Positions 49,151 to 58,469 of a stretch of 64,000 nucleotides of DNA are shown one piece after another. The translations under genes were made by a program, and so were the position numbers. Within the stretch, counting starts at the first letter, position 1; every line of letters starts with the position of its first letter. Under the pieces are notes generated by a model. It was not told where the DNA came from. It searched no databases and saw only the letters and a list, made by a program, of their open reading frames with translations. This DNA is from Nocardia jinanensis (GTDB lineage Bacteria > Actinomycetota > Actinomycetes > Mycobacteriales > Mycobacteriaceae): contig NZ_BMMH01000014.1 of NCBI RefSeq assembly GCF_014645735.1, positions 1-64,000 of the forward strand, in the 5' to 3' direction.

Positions 49151-50302
49151 GTGACGACGCTGGCATCGCAGGAAGAGGCCCCGGCCTTCCCGGTCCTGCA
49201 GCAGGACATGGGAATCGATCCGGGCACGGTGTACGTACCGGCCGAACCCGACCGAGTTCTCTGGGGCCGGCTGCCCTGCCGGACCGATACCGCCGTCGCC
49301 ACGGTCGCAGCGGGATCCACCGTGCTGATCGACACCGTCAGCCACGAGGGCATCCTCGAGGATCAGGGTTCGGATCCACTGCGGTACTTCGGGAATCACG
49401 GTGTGGAGCGGGCCGATGTGCTGGCGGACGCGGTGGCGGTGGCCGCGCGGCGGAGCCGCGAACCCGGAGTCGGGCCGCATATCGTGACCGGACCGATCGC
49501 GGTCGCCGGTGCGCGACCCGGTGATCTGCTCGCGGTGCGGATCGACGCGCTGACCATGCGCGCGCCCTACGGGGTGGTATCCACCCGGCACGGTCGCGGG
49601 GTGCTCAGCGGCCGGGCCGGATTCGACGGTGACTACGGGCAGTTCTGCCGGGTCGTTCCCGGCGACGATCACTGGTCCGCCACGATGCCGCTCGACACGT
49701 CCGGAAATGCCGGGCACGCGAAATTTCCGCTGGCGCCGTTCCTGGGCATCATCGGGGTGGCCACCGATACCGGGACCCGGGTGAACTCGGTGCCGCCCGG
49801 ACCGCACGGCGGCAATATTGACGTCAAACTCCTCACCGCGGGCGCCACCCTGTTCCTTCCGGTACAAGTACCGGAAGCCCTGCTGTACATCGGTGATCCG
49901 CATTTCGCGCAGGGCGACGGCGAGGTCGCGCTGACGGCGCTGGAGGCTCCGCTGCGGGCGCGGCTGACCCTGGATCTGATCCCCGCGGCCGAGATCGCGG
50001 GTGGGTTCGGCGGCCGGATCGGCCCGTTCGCCGCGGCCCACGGGCTGCTGATCCCGACCGGGTTGCACGCGGATCTGAACACCGCACTGGAATTGTGCGT
50101 GACGCATGCGGTGGAGTTGGTGAGCGGGCTGTTCGAGGCCGACCCCAGGCAGGCGTACCTGTATCTCAGCGCTGCCGCCGATTTCACGATCTCGCAGGCG
50201 GTCGACCAGGTCCGCGGGGTACACGCCGCGGTGCGCCGCTCCGATTTCGGCCGGGCCGCCGATACCGCTTTCGCGCGCCGGGTGCTGGAGCGAGTGCGAT
50301 GA
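49151..50302 (+). CDS. Acetamidase/formamidase family protein
   Basis: The 383-residue protein fits FmdA_AmdA (PF03069): TVLIDTVSHEGILEDQG, GNHGVERADVL, VTGPIAVAGARPGDLLAVRI and PPGPHGGNIDVKLLTAGATL. The GD-L-V-I and GGN-D motifs carry the Zn/Asp site. It hydrolyses small amides such as formamide or acetamide to the acid and ammonia. The start follows GGAG. It overlaps the amidase by four bases and opens a five-gene operon ending in an ABC importer, under probable GntR control. Confidence 0.9.
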   Translation: MTTLASQEEAPAFPVLQQDMGIDPGTVYVPAEPDRVLWGRLPCRTDTAVATVAAGSTVLIDTVSHEGILEDQGSDPLRYFGNHGVERADVLADAVAVAARRSREPGVGPHIVTGPIAVAGARPGDLLAVRIDALTMRAPYGVVSTRHGRGVLSGRAGFDGDYGQFCRVVPGDDHWSATMPLDTSGNAGHAKFPLAPFLGIIGVATDTGTRVNSVPPGPHGGNIDVKLLTAGATLFLPVQVPEALLYIGDPHFAQGDGEVALTALEAPLRARLTLDLIPAAEIAGGFGGRIGPFAAAHGLLIPTGLHADLNTALELCVTHAVELVSGLFEADPRQAYLYLSAAADFTISQAVDQVRGVHAAVRRSDFGRAADTAFARRVLERVR

Positions 50303-51498
50303 CCGGGGTCGCCGCTGAACCCGGAATCGATACCAGCGTCTGGCGGGTGACCGGTTCGCCGCTGGTGGCCGCGACCGCGGCGGGGCCGCTGTCCGGGCGG
50401 ATCGTGGCGGTCAAGGATCTGTTCGCGGTGGCCGGATTCCCCATCGGCGCCGGTGTGCCGGTCTATCAGCGGGAGCAACCGGCCGCGCCCCGGCACGCGG
50501 ACGCGGTGGCGCGACTGTTGTCGGCCGGGGCGCAGGTCGGCGGTATCGCCCGGACCGACGAGTTCGCCTACAGCCTGACCGGCGGCAACGGCGGGTTCGG
50601 AATGCCGGTGAATCCGGCCGCGCCCGACCGGATTCCGGGTGGTTCCACCAGCGGTCCGGCGGTAGCGGTGGCCCGCGGCGAAGCCGATATCGGTCTGGGG
50701 ACCGATACCGCGGGTTCGATCCGGGTTCCGGCGGCCTATCAGGGACTGTGGGGTATCCGGACCACATCCGGCCGGGTCGACACCTCGGGTCTGCTGCCGC
50801 TGGCGCAGTCCTTCGACACCGTGGGTTGGCTCGCGCGCGACGGCGCGACTCTGGCGGAAATCGCGGATTGCGTACTCGGCGCCGACACCGCGGCATGCAC
50901 CGGTTTCGCGGTGGACCCGGCGGTCTGCGGGTACGCCGACCCCGAACTCGCGGCCGTCGTCGGGAGGGCCGCGGATCGGCTCGATGCGGTACCGGTCGAC
51001 CTACGCCCCGCCGACAGCTGGCTCGTGGCATTCCGTATTGTCCAGGCGTTCGAGGCCTGGAGGAACCACGGGGAGTGGGTCGCTGCCCATCCGGGTGTGC
51101 TGGAACCCGAGGTGGCCGACCGGTTCGCCTTCGCCGCGACGGTTACCGCCGCACAGGCGGCCGCCGCGCGCGAGGTCCTGGCCGCCGCGATGGTAACCCT
51201 GCGGTCCACGATCGGTGATCGCGCGCTATTGCTGCCGACCGTCGCGACCCCGCCACCGCCGCGTGCGGGCGGGCCGCAGGCCTGGGAGCACGCCCGCGCC
51301 CGCACCCTGCGGCTGACCTGCCTGGCCTCCATCGCCGGTCTGCCCGCGGTGACGGTGCCGCTGCGATCCGGAGCCGGTATCCCGGTCGGCCTCTGTCTGC
51401 TCGGCGCCTCGGGCACCGACCGTTCCCTGATCCGCCTCGCACTCAGCAGTGTCGCTGTACCGGCCGGAGGATCGCTCCACAGTGAGGACCGACCATGA
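50299..51498 (+). CDS. Amidase signature family protein
   Basis: The Ser-cisSer-Lys triad is visible: Lys in VAVKDLFAVAG (about 39), cis-Ser in PGGSTSGPAVAVA and the nucleophile Ser in GLGTDTAGSIRVPA. At 399 residues it is shorter than typical 450-500-residue amidases and resembles the compact group including AtzF-like or scavenging amidases. ATG 50299 overlaps the acetamidase stop; its own stop overlaps the binding-protein start (ATGA). Likely hydrolyses an amide or linear intermediate released by ring opening. Confidence 0.88.
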   Translation: MTGVAAEPGIDTSVWRVTGSPLVAATAAGPLSGRIVAVKDLFAVAGFPIGAGVPVYQREQPAAPRHADAVARLLSAGAQVGGIARTDEFAYSLTGGNGGFGMPVNPAAPDRIPGGSTSGPAVAVARGEADIGLGTDTAGSIRVPAAYQGLWGIRTTSGRVDTSGLLPLAQSFDTVGWLARDGATLAEIADCVLGADTAACTGFAVDPAVCGYADPELAAVVGRAADRLDAVPVDLRPADSWLVAFRIVQAFEAWRNHGEWVAAHPGVLEPEVADRFAFAATVTAAQAAAAREVLAAAMVTLRSTIGDRALLLPTVATPPPPRAGGPQAWEHARARTLRLTCLASIAGLPAVTVPLRSGAGIPVGLCLLGASGTDRSLIRLALSSVAVPAGGSLHSEDRP

Positions 51499-52469
51499 AA
51501 CGACGACTCCGCCAGATCTTCTCGATCAGCGCGGTGCTGCTGCTGGCGATAGCGGGCCTGACGGGCTGTATCGCCACACCCGACAGTGTCGGTGGTGATT
51601 CCGGTGCGATCCGGATCGGGACGCTGCGCGGTCAGCCGCATCTCTACGCTCCCTACTTCATGCAGCGGTTCGCCCCGGAGCACACCACCTACGAAATCGT
51701 GCTGTTCGAGAACTCCCCGGATATCAAGAACGCGCTCGCCTCGGGCGCCATCGATATGGGAGTGCTCGGCGCGCCCGCGATGCTTTCCGGTATCGCGGCG
51801 GAACAGGATGTGCAGATCATCGCGTCGGCGGCCGACGGCGGATCCGGATTCGTCGGATCGCCGCAGATCCGGACCCCGGAAGAACTGCGGGGCAAGCGGA
51901 TCGGGTTCCCGGCGGGCTCCTCGCAGGAGATCGCGCTGAAACTCACCCTGCGTGCGCACGGCCTGGACCCCGATACCGATGTGCAGCTGGTCAATCTGGC
52001 GTACTCCGATATGGCGAGCGCCTATACCGCCGGTCGTGTCGATGCCTTCCTGAGTGCGGAGATGGGTGTGTCGATCGCGCGGCAGGCCGGTGCCCACCAG
52101 ATCGTCTCGCCCTACGAGACCCCGATCGGCGCCACCAATATCATTCTCGGCGGTAATGGACGCTTCCTCGGCGAACACCCCGACCGCGCCCGCGATACCG
52201 TGCAGACCTTCGCCCGCGCCATCGACTTCATGAAAAGTGACCGCGCGGCCTGGGCTGCCGGACTGGTGGAGACTTTCGGCCTGGACCGCGCTGTCACCGA
52301 TATCGCCATCGACAATGTGCGGCTGCGCTGGGAACTCGACGACGAGTACCGGCAGCGGGTGGCCGAACTGGCCCGGCAGATGGTGGACTTCGACCAATTG
52401 CCCGCCGCCCCGGATATGAGCAAGGTCTTCCGCACCGAATTCCTCGAATCCGTGAGCGCGCAGCGATGA
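51495..52469 (+). CDS. ABC transporter substrate-binding lipoprotein (SsuA/NMT1-like)
   Basis: A lipoprotein signal with LTGC at 22-25 is followed by a periplasmic-binding fold of the SsuA/TauA/ThiY type: IRIGTLRGQPHLYAPYFMQ, LASGAIDMGVLGAPAML, ELRGKRIGFPAGSSQEIAL and AYTAGRVDAFLSAEMGVSIA. These proteins bind sulfonates, nitrate-like anions, or pyrimidines and hydroxymethylpyrimidine. With the amidase genes a nitrogen-containing organic ligand is more likely than a sulfonate. 324 residues. Overlaps the permease start by four bases. Confidence 0.9.
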   Translation: MKRRLRQIFSISAVLLLAIAGLTGCIATPDSVGGDSGAIRIGTLRGQPHLYAPYFMQRFAPEHTTYEIVLFENSPDIKNALASGAIDMGVLGAPAMLSGIAAEQDVQIIASAADGGSGFVGSPQIRTPEELRGKRIGFPAGSSQEIALKLTLRAHGLDPDTDVQLVNLAYSDMASAYTAGRVDAFLSAEMGVSIARQAGAHQIVSPYETPIGATNIILGGNGRFLGEHPDRARDTVQTFARAIDFMKSDRAAWAAGLVETFGLDRAVTDIAIDNVRLRWELDDEYRQRVAELARQMVDFDQLPAAPDMSKVFRTEFLESVSAQR

Positions 52470-53371
52470 CCACGCTGGGGATCCAGGCCGAGCAGACGGC
52501 CGAGCCGGCGGATCCGGATACCGCGGCGGGGAACGGCTCGCCGGACGCGCCGTCGCGGCGCGACCGCTATCGGGCCCGGGCGGTCGCGATCCTCTGGGCG
52601 CTGCCGGTCCCGCTGGCGGTACTGCTGCTGTGGGACCGCGGTGTCGGCGGCGGCTGGACCCTGCCGTTCGGGATCCAGATGCAATTCCTGCCGACTCCGG
52701 TGGAGGTCGCGCGGCGGCTGGCCGATCTGGCGGTCGGCGGGATCGTCGACGATTCCTACAGCGGCACCCTGTGGCTGCACCTGTACGCGAGTACGGTCCG
52801 GGTGCTGCAGGGTTTCGCGATCGCGGCGGCGGTGGCGGTGCCGCTCGGGATCGTGATGGGGCGCTCGCCGCTGGTCTACCGGATGCTCGAACCGACACTC
52901 AATCTGATCCGTCCGATCCCGGTGACGGCCTGGGCGCCGCTGTCACTGCTGATCATCGGATTCGGTGATCGGGCCACCATTTTCCTGGTGTTCCTGGCCG
53001 CGGTGTTCTCGATCCTGATCAACACCATCGCCGGGGTGCGCGCCGTCCCGGCCCGGTTGTTCGAGGCGGCCGCCATGCTCGGCACACCGTCGGCACAGAC
53101 GTTGTACAAGGTGGTGTTACCGGCCGCGATACCGACGATCGTCTCCGGGCTGCGGATCGCGCTCGGGCTGTCCTGGGTGATTCTGGTGGTCGGGGAGACG
53201 GTCGGTATCCGGGTGGGCCTGGGCGCGCTGATCACCCAGGCGCGTGAACAGTCCCGCACCGACCTCATCGTCGCCGTCATGATCGTGATCGGACTGGCCG
53301 GATTCCTGGCCGACCGGATCATGATGCTCGCCGTACGCCTGGTCGCCGGACGGCGACCACTGCTCCCGTGA
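52466..53371 (+). CDS. ABC transporter permease (SsuC/TauC-like)
   Basis: A 301-residue BPD_transp_1 permease. After a polar N-terminal 35 residues it has about six membrane segments. The EAA-type loop reads EAAAMLGTPSAQTLYKVVLPAAIPTIVSGL, marked by EAAAMLG and LPAAIP. It forms the channel with the ATPase at 53368. Overlap of four bases with both flanking genes shows a tightly coupled operon. Confidence 0.92.
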   Translation: MTTLGIQAEQTAEPADPDTAAGNGSPDAPSRRDRYRARAVAILWALPVPLAVLLLWDRGVGGGWTLPFGIQMQFLPTPVEVARRLADLAVGGIVDDSYSGTLWLHLYASTVRVLQGFAIAAAVAVPLGIVMGRSPLVYRMLEPTLNLIRPIPVTAWAPLSLLIIGFGDRATIFLVFLAAVFSILINTIAGVRAVPARLFEAAAMLGTPSAQTLYKVVLPAAIPTIVSGLRIALGLSWVILVVGETVGIRVGLGALITQAREQSRTDLIVAVMIVIGLAGFLADRIMMLAVRLVAGRRPLLP

Positions 53372-54201
53372 CTCTTCTCGGACCAGGTGATGATATGAAG
53401 ATCTACTCCACTCGCCGTCGTCCGCACCGGCCCGCGCGGATCGTGCTCGACGGCCTGGGCAAACGCTATCCGGGCGCTTCCGGGTTCGCGGTGGACCGGG
53501 TGAACCTCGATATCGCCGCCGGAGAATTCGTCTGCGTGGTCGGCGCCAGCGGTTGCGGTAAATCGACGCTGCTGCGCATTCTCGCCGGGTTCGAAACCGC
53601 TTCCCAGGGCGCGGTTTCGGTGGGCGAGGAGCCGGTCACCGGGCCCGGCCCGGACCGGGGGGTCGTATTCCAGGACTATGGGCTCTTCCCGTGGCTGACC
53701 GTCGCGGAGAACATCGCCTACGGTCCGAAACAGGCCCGGATGACCCGCGACGATATCCGCGAGACCACCGACCGCAGCCTGGAGACCGTCGGGCTGACCC
53801 GGGTCCGCGATTCGTTCCCGCATCAGCTCTCCGGCGGTATGCAGCAGCGGGTCGCGATCGCGCGGGTATTGGCCAACCGGCCGGCGGTGCTGCTGATGGA
53901 CGAACCCTTCGGGGCGCTCGACGCCCTCACCCGCGGCGATATGCAGACCGAACTCGCCCGTATCCACCGGGATTCCGGCGTGACGGTCGTGTTCGTGACC
54001 CATAGCGTCGAAGAGGCGGTGTACCTGTCGGACCGGGTGGTGGTGATGGCCGGCGGCACCGCGCACGGTACGGCTGGACATGTGCGGGAGGTGGTCACCA
54101 TCGATCTGCCCCGGGAGCGGGAGGTGACCGCGCCGGAGTTCAACGAGTACAAGCGCCGTATCGACGCGCTGATCCACCAGGGCGATCGGGCCGCGGCCTG
54201 A
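53368..54201 (+). CDS. ABC transporter ATP-binding protein (SsuB/TauB-like)
   Basis: The 277-residue ATPase has Walker A GASGCGKST (59-67), Q-loop FQDYGLFPW, signature LSGGMQQR, Walker B VLLMDEP and the H-loop THSVEEA. It starts at GTG 53368 overlapping the permease stop; ATG 53395 is an alternative. It powers import by the adjacent permease and binding protein. It ends convergent with the amidohydrolase gene seven bases away. Confidence 0.93.
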   Translation: MTLLGPGDDMKIYSTRRRPHRPARIVLDGLGKRYPGASGFAVDRVNLDIAAGEFVCVVGASGCGKSTLLRILAGFETASQGAVSVGEEPVTGPGPDRGVVFQDYGLFPWLTVAENIAYGPKQARMTRDDIRETTDRSLETVGLTRVRDSFPHQLSGGMQQRVAIARVLANRPAVLLMDEPFGALDALTRGDMQTELARIHRDSGVTVVFVTHSVEEAVYLSDRVVVMAGGTAHGTAGHVREVVTIDLPREREVTAPEFNEYKRRIDALIHQGDRAAA

Positions 54202-54208
54202 CCGGCGG

Positions 54209-55492
54209 TCACACCGGGGTCGCCGGTAGCAGTTCCCGGGTCCGGGTCGTCCGCGCGACGACCCGGCCCGCTTTCACGACATAGCAGCGGTCGGGCCGGT
54301 CCAGCAGTGCGTCGGCCACGCGATGGGTGGACAGCACCACCAGGTCGGCCGCCGCGCCCACGCGCAACCCGTAGTCGTCGGCGATCCCGATCACCGCGGC
54401 GGCCTCGTAGGTGGCCATACCGAGGACCCGGGTCAGATCGGCGGGACCGGCCAGATGCGAGGTCTGGGCCAGGAACAGGCCGATATCGAGCAGATCGGCA
54501 TTGCCGTACGGGGTGAAGGCATTGCGGATGTTGTTGGAGGAGTAAGCGGTTCGCACTCCGGCCGCCCACAGCTCACGCACGGGTGCGATACCGCGGCGGA
54601 TATTCGCGGTATCGGCGCGCCCTCCCAGGAACATATCGGTGGCCGGGAGGGGCACCACGGCCACACCGGCGTCGGCGAGCCGGAAAAGGACCCGTCGCCG
54701 GTCCTCCGGAGGGCGGGCGGCCAGCGAGGTCGCGTGCCCGATGGTCACCCGGCCCGCCATCCCGGTGCGGTCGGTGACCTCGGCGATGTAGTCGGCCAGG
54801 GCGAAGCGGGGGTCGGCGGTGTCGTCGGCGAAATCGGCGTGCAGATCGACCGGCACTCCGAACTCGGCGGCCAGGTCGAAGACGAGATCGATATGGCGCC
54901 GGCACTGGGCGACGGAATCCTCGTTGTAGGTGCAGCCGCCGATCACATCGGCGCCGTCACGCAGACCTTCGCGCAGCAGGCCGAGGGTGCCGGGCGCCCG
55001 GAAGATCCCCTCCTGCGGAAAGGCCACGATCTGCAGATCGATCCGGCCGCGGAACTCCTCCCGCAGTTCCAGCAGGGTGTGCACGCCCAGCAGACCGACG
55101 ATGGGGTCGACATCCGGGTGCGCTCGGATGGCGGTGGTGCCGTGGGTGATCGCCTGTTCGAGTACACGGCGGGCACGGTCCCGGATCGCGGCGGGTGTGA
55201 ACCTCCGTTTCAGCTCCGCGGTGATCGCGATCGCCCCGGCCAGGGTGCCGTCGGGGTTCGCGCGTTCGCCGTCGAGCAGCGCCTTGTCCAGGTGGACATG
55301 CGATTCGACGAGACCCGGTATCACCACGCGCCCGGCGCAGTCGATCTCCTCGGTGGCGGTTGCCCGCAGCGCCGGGCCGATCGCCGCGATCACACCGTCC
55401 AGCACGGCGATATCCACGGGCGCCGCCGCATCGTCGATACGGGCATTGCGGAGCAGCAGGTCCGCGCTGTCGAGCGGCGACGGGTTCGCCAT
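54209..55492 (-). CDS. AtzC/cytosine-deaminase-like amidohydrolase
   Basis: ATG 55492 follows GGAGG; 427 residues. The first metal motif is GLVESHVHLDKAL; others are IRAHPDVDP, PVDLHADFADD, VTIGHAT and a late AYSSNNIRNAFTPYGNADLL with the family NxRxxxxPxG-like segment. These fit the cytosine deaminase / N-isopropylammelide hydrolase branch. The position usually occupied by the catalytic Glu of CodA (HxxE) is HADF here, so substrate differs. A TTGTATACGA site lies 33 bases upstream. The open frame continues far upstream over the GntR gene but this is spurious. Confidence 0.85.
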   Translation of the reverse strand: MANPSPLDSADLLLRNARIDDAAAPVDIAVLDGVIAAIGPALRATATEEIDCAGRVVIPGLVESHVHLDKALLDGERANPDGTLAGAIAITAELKRRFTPAAIRDRARRVLEQAITHGTTAIRAHPDVDPIVGLLGVHTLLELREEFRGRIDLQIVAFPQEGIFRAPGTLGLLREGLRDGADVIGGCTYNEDSVAQCRRHIDLVFDLAAEFGVPVDLHADFADDTADPRFALADYIAEVTDRTGMAGRVTIGHATSLAARPPEDRRRVLFRLADAGVAVVPLPATDMFLGGRADTANIRRGIAPVRELWAAGVRTAYSSNNIRNAFTPYGNADLLDIGLFLAQTSHLAGPADLTRVLGMATYEAAAVIGIADDYGLRVGAAADLVVLSTHRVADALLDRPDRCYVVKAGRVVARTTRTRELLPATPV

Positions 55493-55524
55493 GGATACCT
55501 CCGGGGCCGAAAGAGTCACACCGG

Positions 55525-55534
55525 TTGTATACGA
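55525..55534. promoter_or_regulatory. GTATAC-type operator upstream of the amidohydrolase
   Basis: TTGTATACGA, one mismatch from the palindrome TCGTATACGA, lies 33 bases upstream of the start at 55492. It is one of five such sites at module B promoters. Confidence 0.7.
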
Positions 55535-55575
55535 CCCGGGTGTTTCCGGTGGGCCCGCGAATTGCTTCGGCGAGG

Positions 55576-56244
55576 TTACGAACCCGCGCCCGAGGGTGCC
55601 GGGCGGGCGTGCCGGAGCCGGTAGGCGGTGGTCGCGTGGGCGATATGCTCGGTGACCAGCCGCTGGGCGAGATCGGCGTCGCGGGCTTCGAGCGCGGCGC
55701 AGATCCGCTCGTGCTCGTCCCAGGAATCGGTGGCGCGGCGCGGGAGTTCGACCGCGTACACCCAGGCGATCTTCCAGCCGAGCTGGGTGATCAGACCGGC
55801 CAGCAGACTGCTGCCCGAGGCCTCGGCGAGTACCTCGTGGAAACGGCTGTTCAGCCTGGTCAGATCGTCGAGACGGCCCGAGCGCACCGATTCCTGCCCC
55901 AGTGCGGTCAGTTCTTTGAGCCGGCCGAGTTGTTCGGGGCTGCGCCGCTGTGCGGCCCGGCTCGCGCACAACGGTTCGAGCAGAGCGCGGATCTCGAGCA
56001 GATCGGCCGCCTCGTCCTCGGTCAGCTCGGCTACGAAGGTGCCGGCGTAGGGGCGCGAGTAGGCGAAGCCCTCGGCCTCCAGTGTGCGCAGGGCTTCCCG
56101 GACCGGCACCCGGGAGACTCCGTAGCTCTCGGCCAGCGTGTCCTCGGTCAGTCGCTGACCCGGTGCGAACACACCGCGGATGATGTCGTCGCGAATGGCG
56201 CGGCACACCTGCTGTTTGGTCATCCGCGGGTTGGTGCTGTCCAC
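55576..56244 (-). CDS. GntR family regulator with FCD domain
   Basis: GTG 56244 follows GAGGA; 222 residues. The HTH is IRDDIIRGVFAPGQRLTEDT, LAESYGVSRVPVREALRTLE and FAYSRPYAGTFV. The FCD effector domain includes DLTRLNSRFHEVLAEASG and a C-terminal DEHERICAAL plus EHIAHATTAY with metal-binding His residues. A TCGCATACGA half-match lies 34 bases upstream of its start, and four related sites mark neighbouring promoters, so it is the likely local repressor of module B, including itself. Confidence 0.9.
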   Translation of the reverse strand: MDSTNPRMTKQQVCRAIRDDIIRGVFAPGQRLTEDTLAESYGVSRVPVREALRTLEAEGFAYSRPYAGTFVAELTEDEAADLLEIRALLEPLCASRAAQRRSPEQLGRLKELTALGQESVRSGRLDDLTRLNSRFHEVLAEASGSSLLAGLITQLGWKIAWVYAVELPRRATDSWDEHERICAALEARDADLAQRLVTEHIAHATTAYRLRHARPAPSGAGS

Positions 56245-56277
56245 ATCATCCTCGGTTCGGTGGGAAACGGCGGGCGG

Positions 56278-56287
56278 TCGCATACGA
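56278..56287. promoter_or_regulatory. GTATAC-type operator upstream of the GntR/FCD gene
   Basis: TCGCATACGA, one mismatch from TCGTATACGA, lies 34 bases upstream of the GntR start (56244), consistent with autoregulation. Confidence 0.55.
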
Positions 56288-56404
56288 TCCGTCGCCCGGT
56301 ACTCCACCTGGATACCAGGAAAGCATTCGAATCGCCGGTGCGGCCTGCCGAAGCGGCGCTTTCCATGGTGACCGGCAGCACACGGGCGACAATAACGCTC
56401 TATT

Positions 56405-56414
56405 TCGTATACGA
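56405..56414. promoter_or_regulatory. TCGTATACGA operator upstream of the TauE permease gene
   Basis: A perfect 10-bp palindrome, 31 bases before ATG 56445, on the promoter side of the permease-amidohydrolase operon. Confidence 0.75.
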
Positions 56415-56444
56415 TCCGGTCTCACTTGTGATCGGAAGGACGCC

Positions 56445-57188
56445 ATGGATCCCGTGTACGCGGTGCTGCTGCTGGCGGCCGGTTTCGGCGCCGGCGTGTG
56501 CAACACCATCGCCGGCGGCGGCAGCCTGCTGTCGTTTCCCGCCCTGGTGGCCACCGGCCTGCCGCCGGTGACCGCGACGGTGACCAATGCCGTGGCCGTC
56601 TGGCCCGGCTATCTGGGTGGTGCGGCCGCCCTGCGCTCCCGGCTGGTGGAACATCGCAGCCTGCTGCCCCGGCTGATCGTCGTCGGCACCGCCGGTGCGA
56701 TCGGCGGGGTGGTGGCCCTGCTCGCGGCGCCGCCGGAGGTGTTCACCGCCCTGGTTCCCTACCTGATCCTGGCGGCGACCGCGCTGTTCGCCGCGCAGCC
56801 GCTGATCTCCCGGAAGCTCTCCGAGAAGGGCGGCGATTCCCGGTTCACCCTTTTCGCCGGGGTCTTCCTGGGTGGTGTGTACGGGGCGTACTTCAACGGA
56901 GGTATGGGGATTGTGCTGCTCACCGCGCTCGCGCTCGGTATCGACGCCTCGGTCAACCTGCTCAACGGCCTGAAAAGTGTGCTCACCCTGGCCGTCTCCA
57001 CCACCGCCACCGTCGCGGTGGCACTGTTCGGGCCGGTCGACTGGTGGTCGGTGCTGGTACTGGCCCCGGCCTGCCTGCTCGGCGGTGTGGTGGGCGGCAG
57101 GATCTCCGACCGGCTGCGTCCCGGCGCGTTCCGTGCCGTGGTGATCGTCTTCGGTGCCGGTGCGGGCATCGCCATGTTGTTCACCTGA
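56445..57188 (+). CDS. TauE/SafE family membrane transporter
   Basis: The 247-residue protein has about seven or eight membrane segments and the family repeats with GAGVCNTIAGGGSLLSFPAL at the start and GVYGAYFNGGMGIVLL in the middle, both typical of TauE/SafE (PF01925). Family members export sulfite, sulfoacetate or other organic anions. Here it may export a product or import a substrate anion in the amidohydrolase pathway. The start ATG follows GGAAGGA. It precedes the second amidohydrolase by 16 bases. Confidence 0.88.
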   Translation: MDPVYAVLLLAAGFGAGVCNTIAGGGSLLSFPALVATGLPPVTATVTNAVAVWPGYLGGAAALRSRLVEHRSLLPRLIVVGTAGAIGGVVALLAAPPEVFTALVPYLILAATALFAAQPLISRKLSEKGGDSRFTLFAGVFLGGVYGAYFNGGMGIVLLTALALGIDASVNLLNGLKSVLTLAVSTTATVAVALFGPVDWWSVLVLAPACLLGGVVGGRISDRLRPGAFRAVVIVFGAGAGIAMLFT

Positions 57189-57204
57189 ACCGAAAGAAGG
57201 AATC

Positions 57205-58401
57205 ATGACCGACCTGTTGCTGCGAGGCGGGCGCCCGTGGATGCCCGGACAACCGCTGGAAACCGCCGACCTCCTGATCCGGGACGGGCGGATCGAACAG
57301 ATCGGCGCAGATCCGGCCGTGTCCGGTGCCGAGATTCTCGAGCTCGACGGCGCGCTGGTGCTACCGGGGTTCGTCGATACCCACTGTCACCTCGACAAAA
57401 CTCTGTGGGGCGGCCCCTGGGTGCCGAATACCGGTGGGCGTTCGCTGGCGGGCCGGATAGCCAACGGCGAGAACCGCCGGGCCGAATTCGGTATCCCGAG
57501 TGCCGACTATTCCGCCGATCTCCTCGCGACCATGATCGCGGGGGGAACCGCGCATGTGCGCAGCCATATCGATATCGATCCCTCGATCGGGCTGGCCGGG
57601 GTGGAAGCGGTGCGGACCGCCGCCGCCCGGCACCGCGACCGGGTGGACGTCGAACTGGTCGCCTTCCCGCAGGGCGGGCTGATCCGGCGGCCCGGTACCG
57701 CGGAACTGCTGGACGAGGCGCTGGCCGGCGGTGTCGAAGCGGTGGGCGGCATCGATCCCGCCGGATTCGACGGCGACCCGACCGGTCAGTTGAACATCAT
57801 CTTCGGGCTGGCCGAACGGTACGGCGCGAAGATCGATATCCATCTGCACGACGGTGGCACCCTCGGCGCCTGGGAATTCGAGCTCATCATCGAGCGGACG
57901 AAGGCCACCGGGCTGGCCGGGCGGGTCACCATCAGCCATGCCTACGCGATGGGTGCGTTGCCGCCCGACGAGCAGCGGCGGATCGCCGATCGCCTGGCCG
58001 AAGCCGGTGTCGCCATGGTGACCTGCGCGGTCGGCGACGCACCGGTGGTCCCGCTGCGCGTGATGGACGCCGCCGGTGCGACTCTCGCGCTCGGCAACGA
58101 CGGTATCCGGGATCTGTGGACTCCCTACGGTGACGGCGATATGTTGCGCCGGATCAGTACGGTGGCTTTCCGCGACCGGCTGCTCTCCGACGAAGAGATC
58201 GAATTGGCGCTGGCCGCCGGAACTCTGGGCGGAGCGGCGGTTCTCGGGCTGCCGGACCACGGGATCCGGGCCGGGGGCCGCGCCGATCTCGTCATGGTCG
58301 ACGCCGCGACGCCGGCCGCGGCCGTGGTCGGCGTGCCGACCCGGAAGCTGGTCCTCAAGGGTGGCCGGGTGGTGGCTCGCGCCGGGCAATTGGTGTTGTG
58401 A
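57205..58401 (+). CDS. AtzC/cytosine-deaminase-like amidohydrolase
   Basis: ATG 57205 follows AAGGA; 398 residues. Metal motifs: GFVDTHCHLDKTLWGG, VRSHIDIDPSIGL, KIDIHLHDGGTLG, VTISHAYAMGAL and LALGNDGIRDLWTPYGDGDML. The last segment, D-RD-W-P-G, is characteristic of the cytosine deaminase / AtzC group. It is about one third identical in pattern to the enzyme at 54209, so the pair may act on consecutive or related rings. It is co-transcribed with TauE and lies ahead of a second ABC importer. Confidence 0.87.
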   Translation: MTDLLLRGGRPWMPGQPLETADLLIRDGRIEQIGADPAVSGAEILELDGALVLPGFVDTHCHLDKTLWGGPWVPNTGGRSLAGRIANGENRRAEFGIPSADYSADLLATMIAGGTAHVRSHIDIDPSIGLAGVEAVRTAAARHRDRVDVELVAFPQGGLIRRPGTAELLDEALAGGVEAVGGIDPAGFDGDPTGQLNIIFGLAERYGAKIDIHLHDGGTLGAWEFELIIERTKATGLAGRVTISHAYAMGALPPDEQRRIADRLAEAGVAMVTCAVGDAPVVPLRVMDAAGATLALGNDGIRDLWTPYGDGDMLRRISTVAFRDRLLSDEEIELALAAGTLGGAAVLGLPDHGIRAGGRADLVMVDAATPAAAVVGVPTRKLVLKGGRVVARAGQLVL

Positions 58402-58411
58402 TCGTATACGA
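58402..58411. promoter_or_regulatory. TCGTATACGA operator upstream of the second ABC operon
   Basis: A perfect 10-bp palindrome starting at the base after the amidohydrolase stop codon and 59 bases before the ATPase start. A one-mismatch copy, ACGTATACGA, lies at 58515-58524 inside the first codons of the ATPase gene. Confidence 0.75.
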
Positions 58412-58469
58412 AACAGGGGTGTAATCCGGCGGACCGCGATCGGCAACGAGCAGCCGATAGAACTGTTCC

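Noticed and set aside
50739..52898. 719-codon minus-strand frame opposite the amidase and binding-protein genes
   Set aside because: Antisense to well-recognised amidase and ABC genes; composition is Arg/Ser/Pro-rich.
55493..56206. N-terminal extension of the amidohydrolase frame across the GntR gene
   Set aside because: Upstream residues are Arg/Pro-rich shadow of the GntR gene; ATG 55492 has a good ribosome site and the conserved start of the enzyme.
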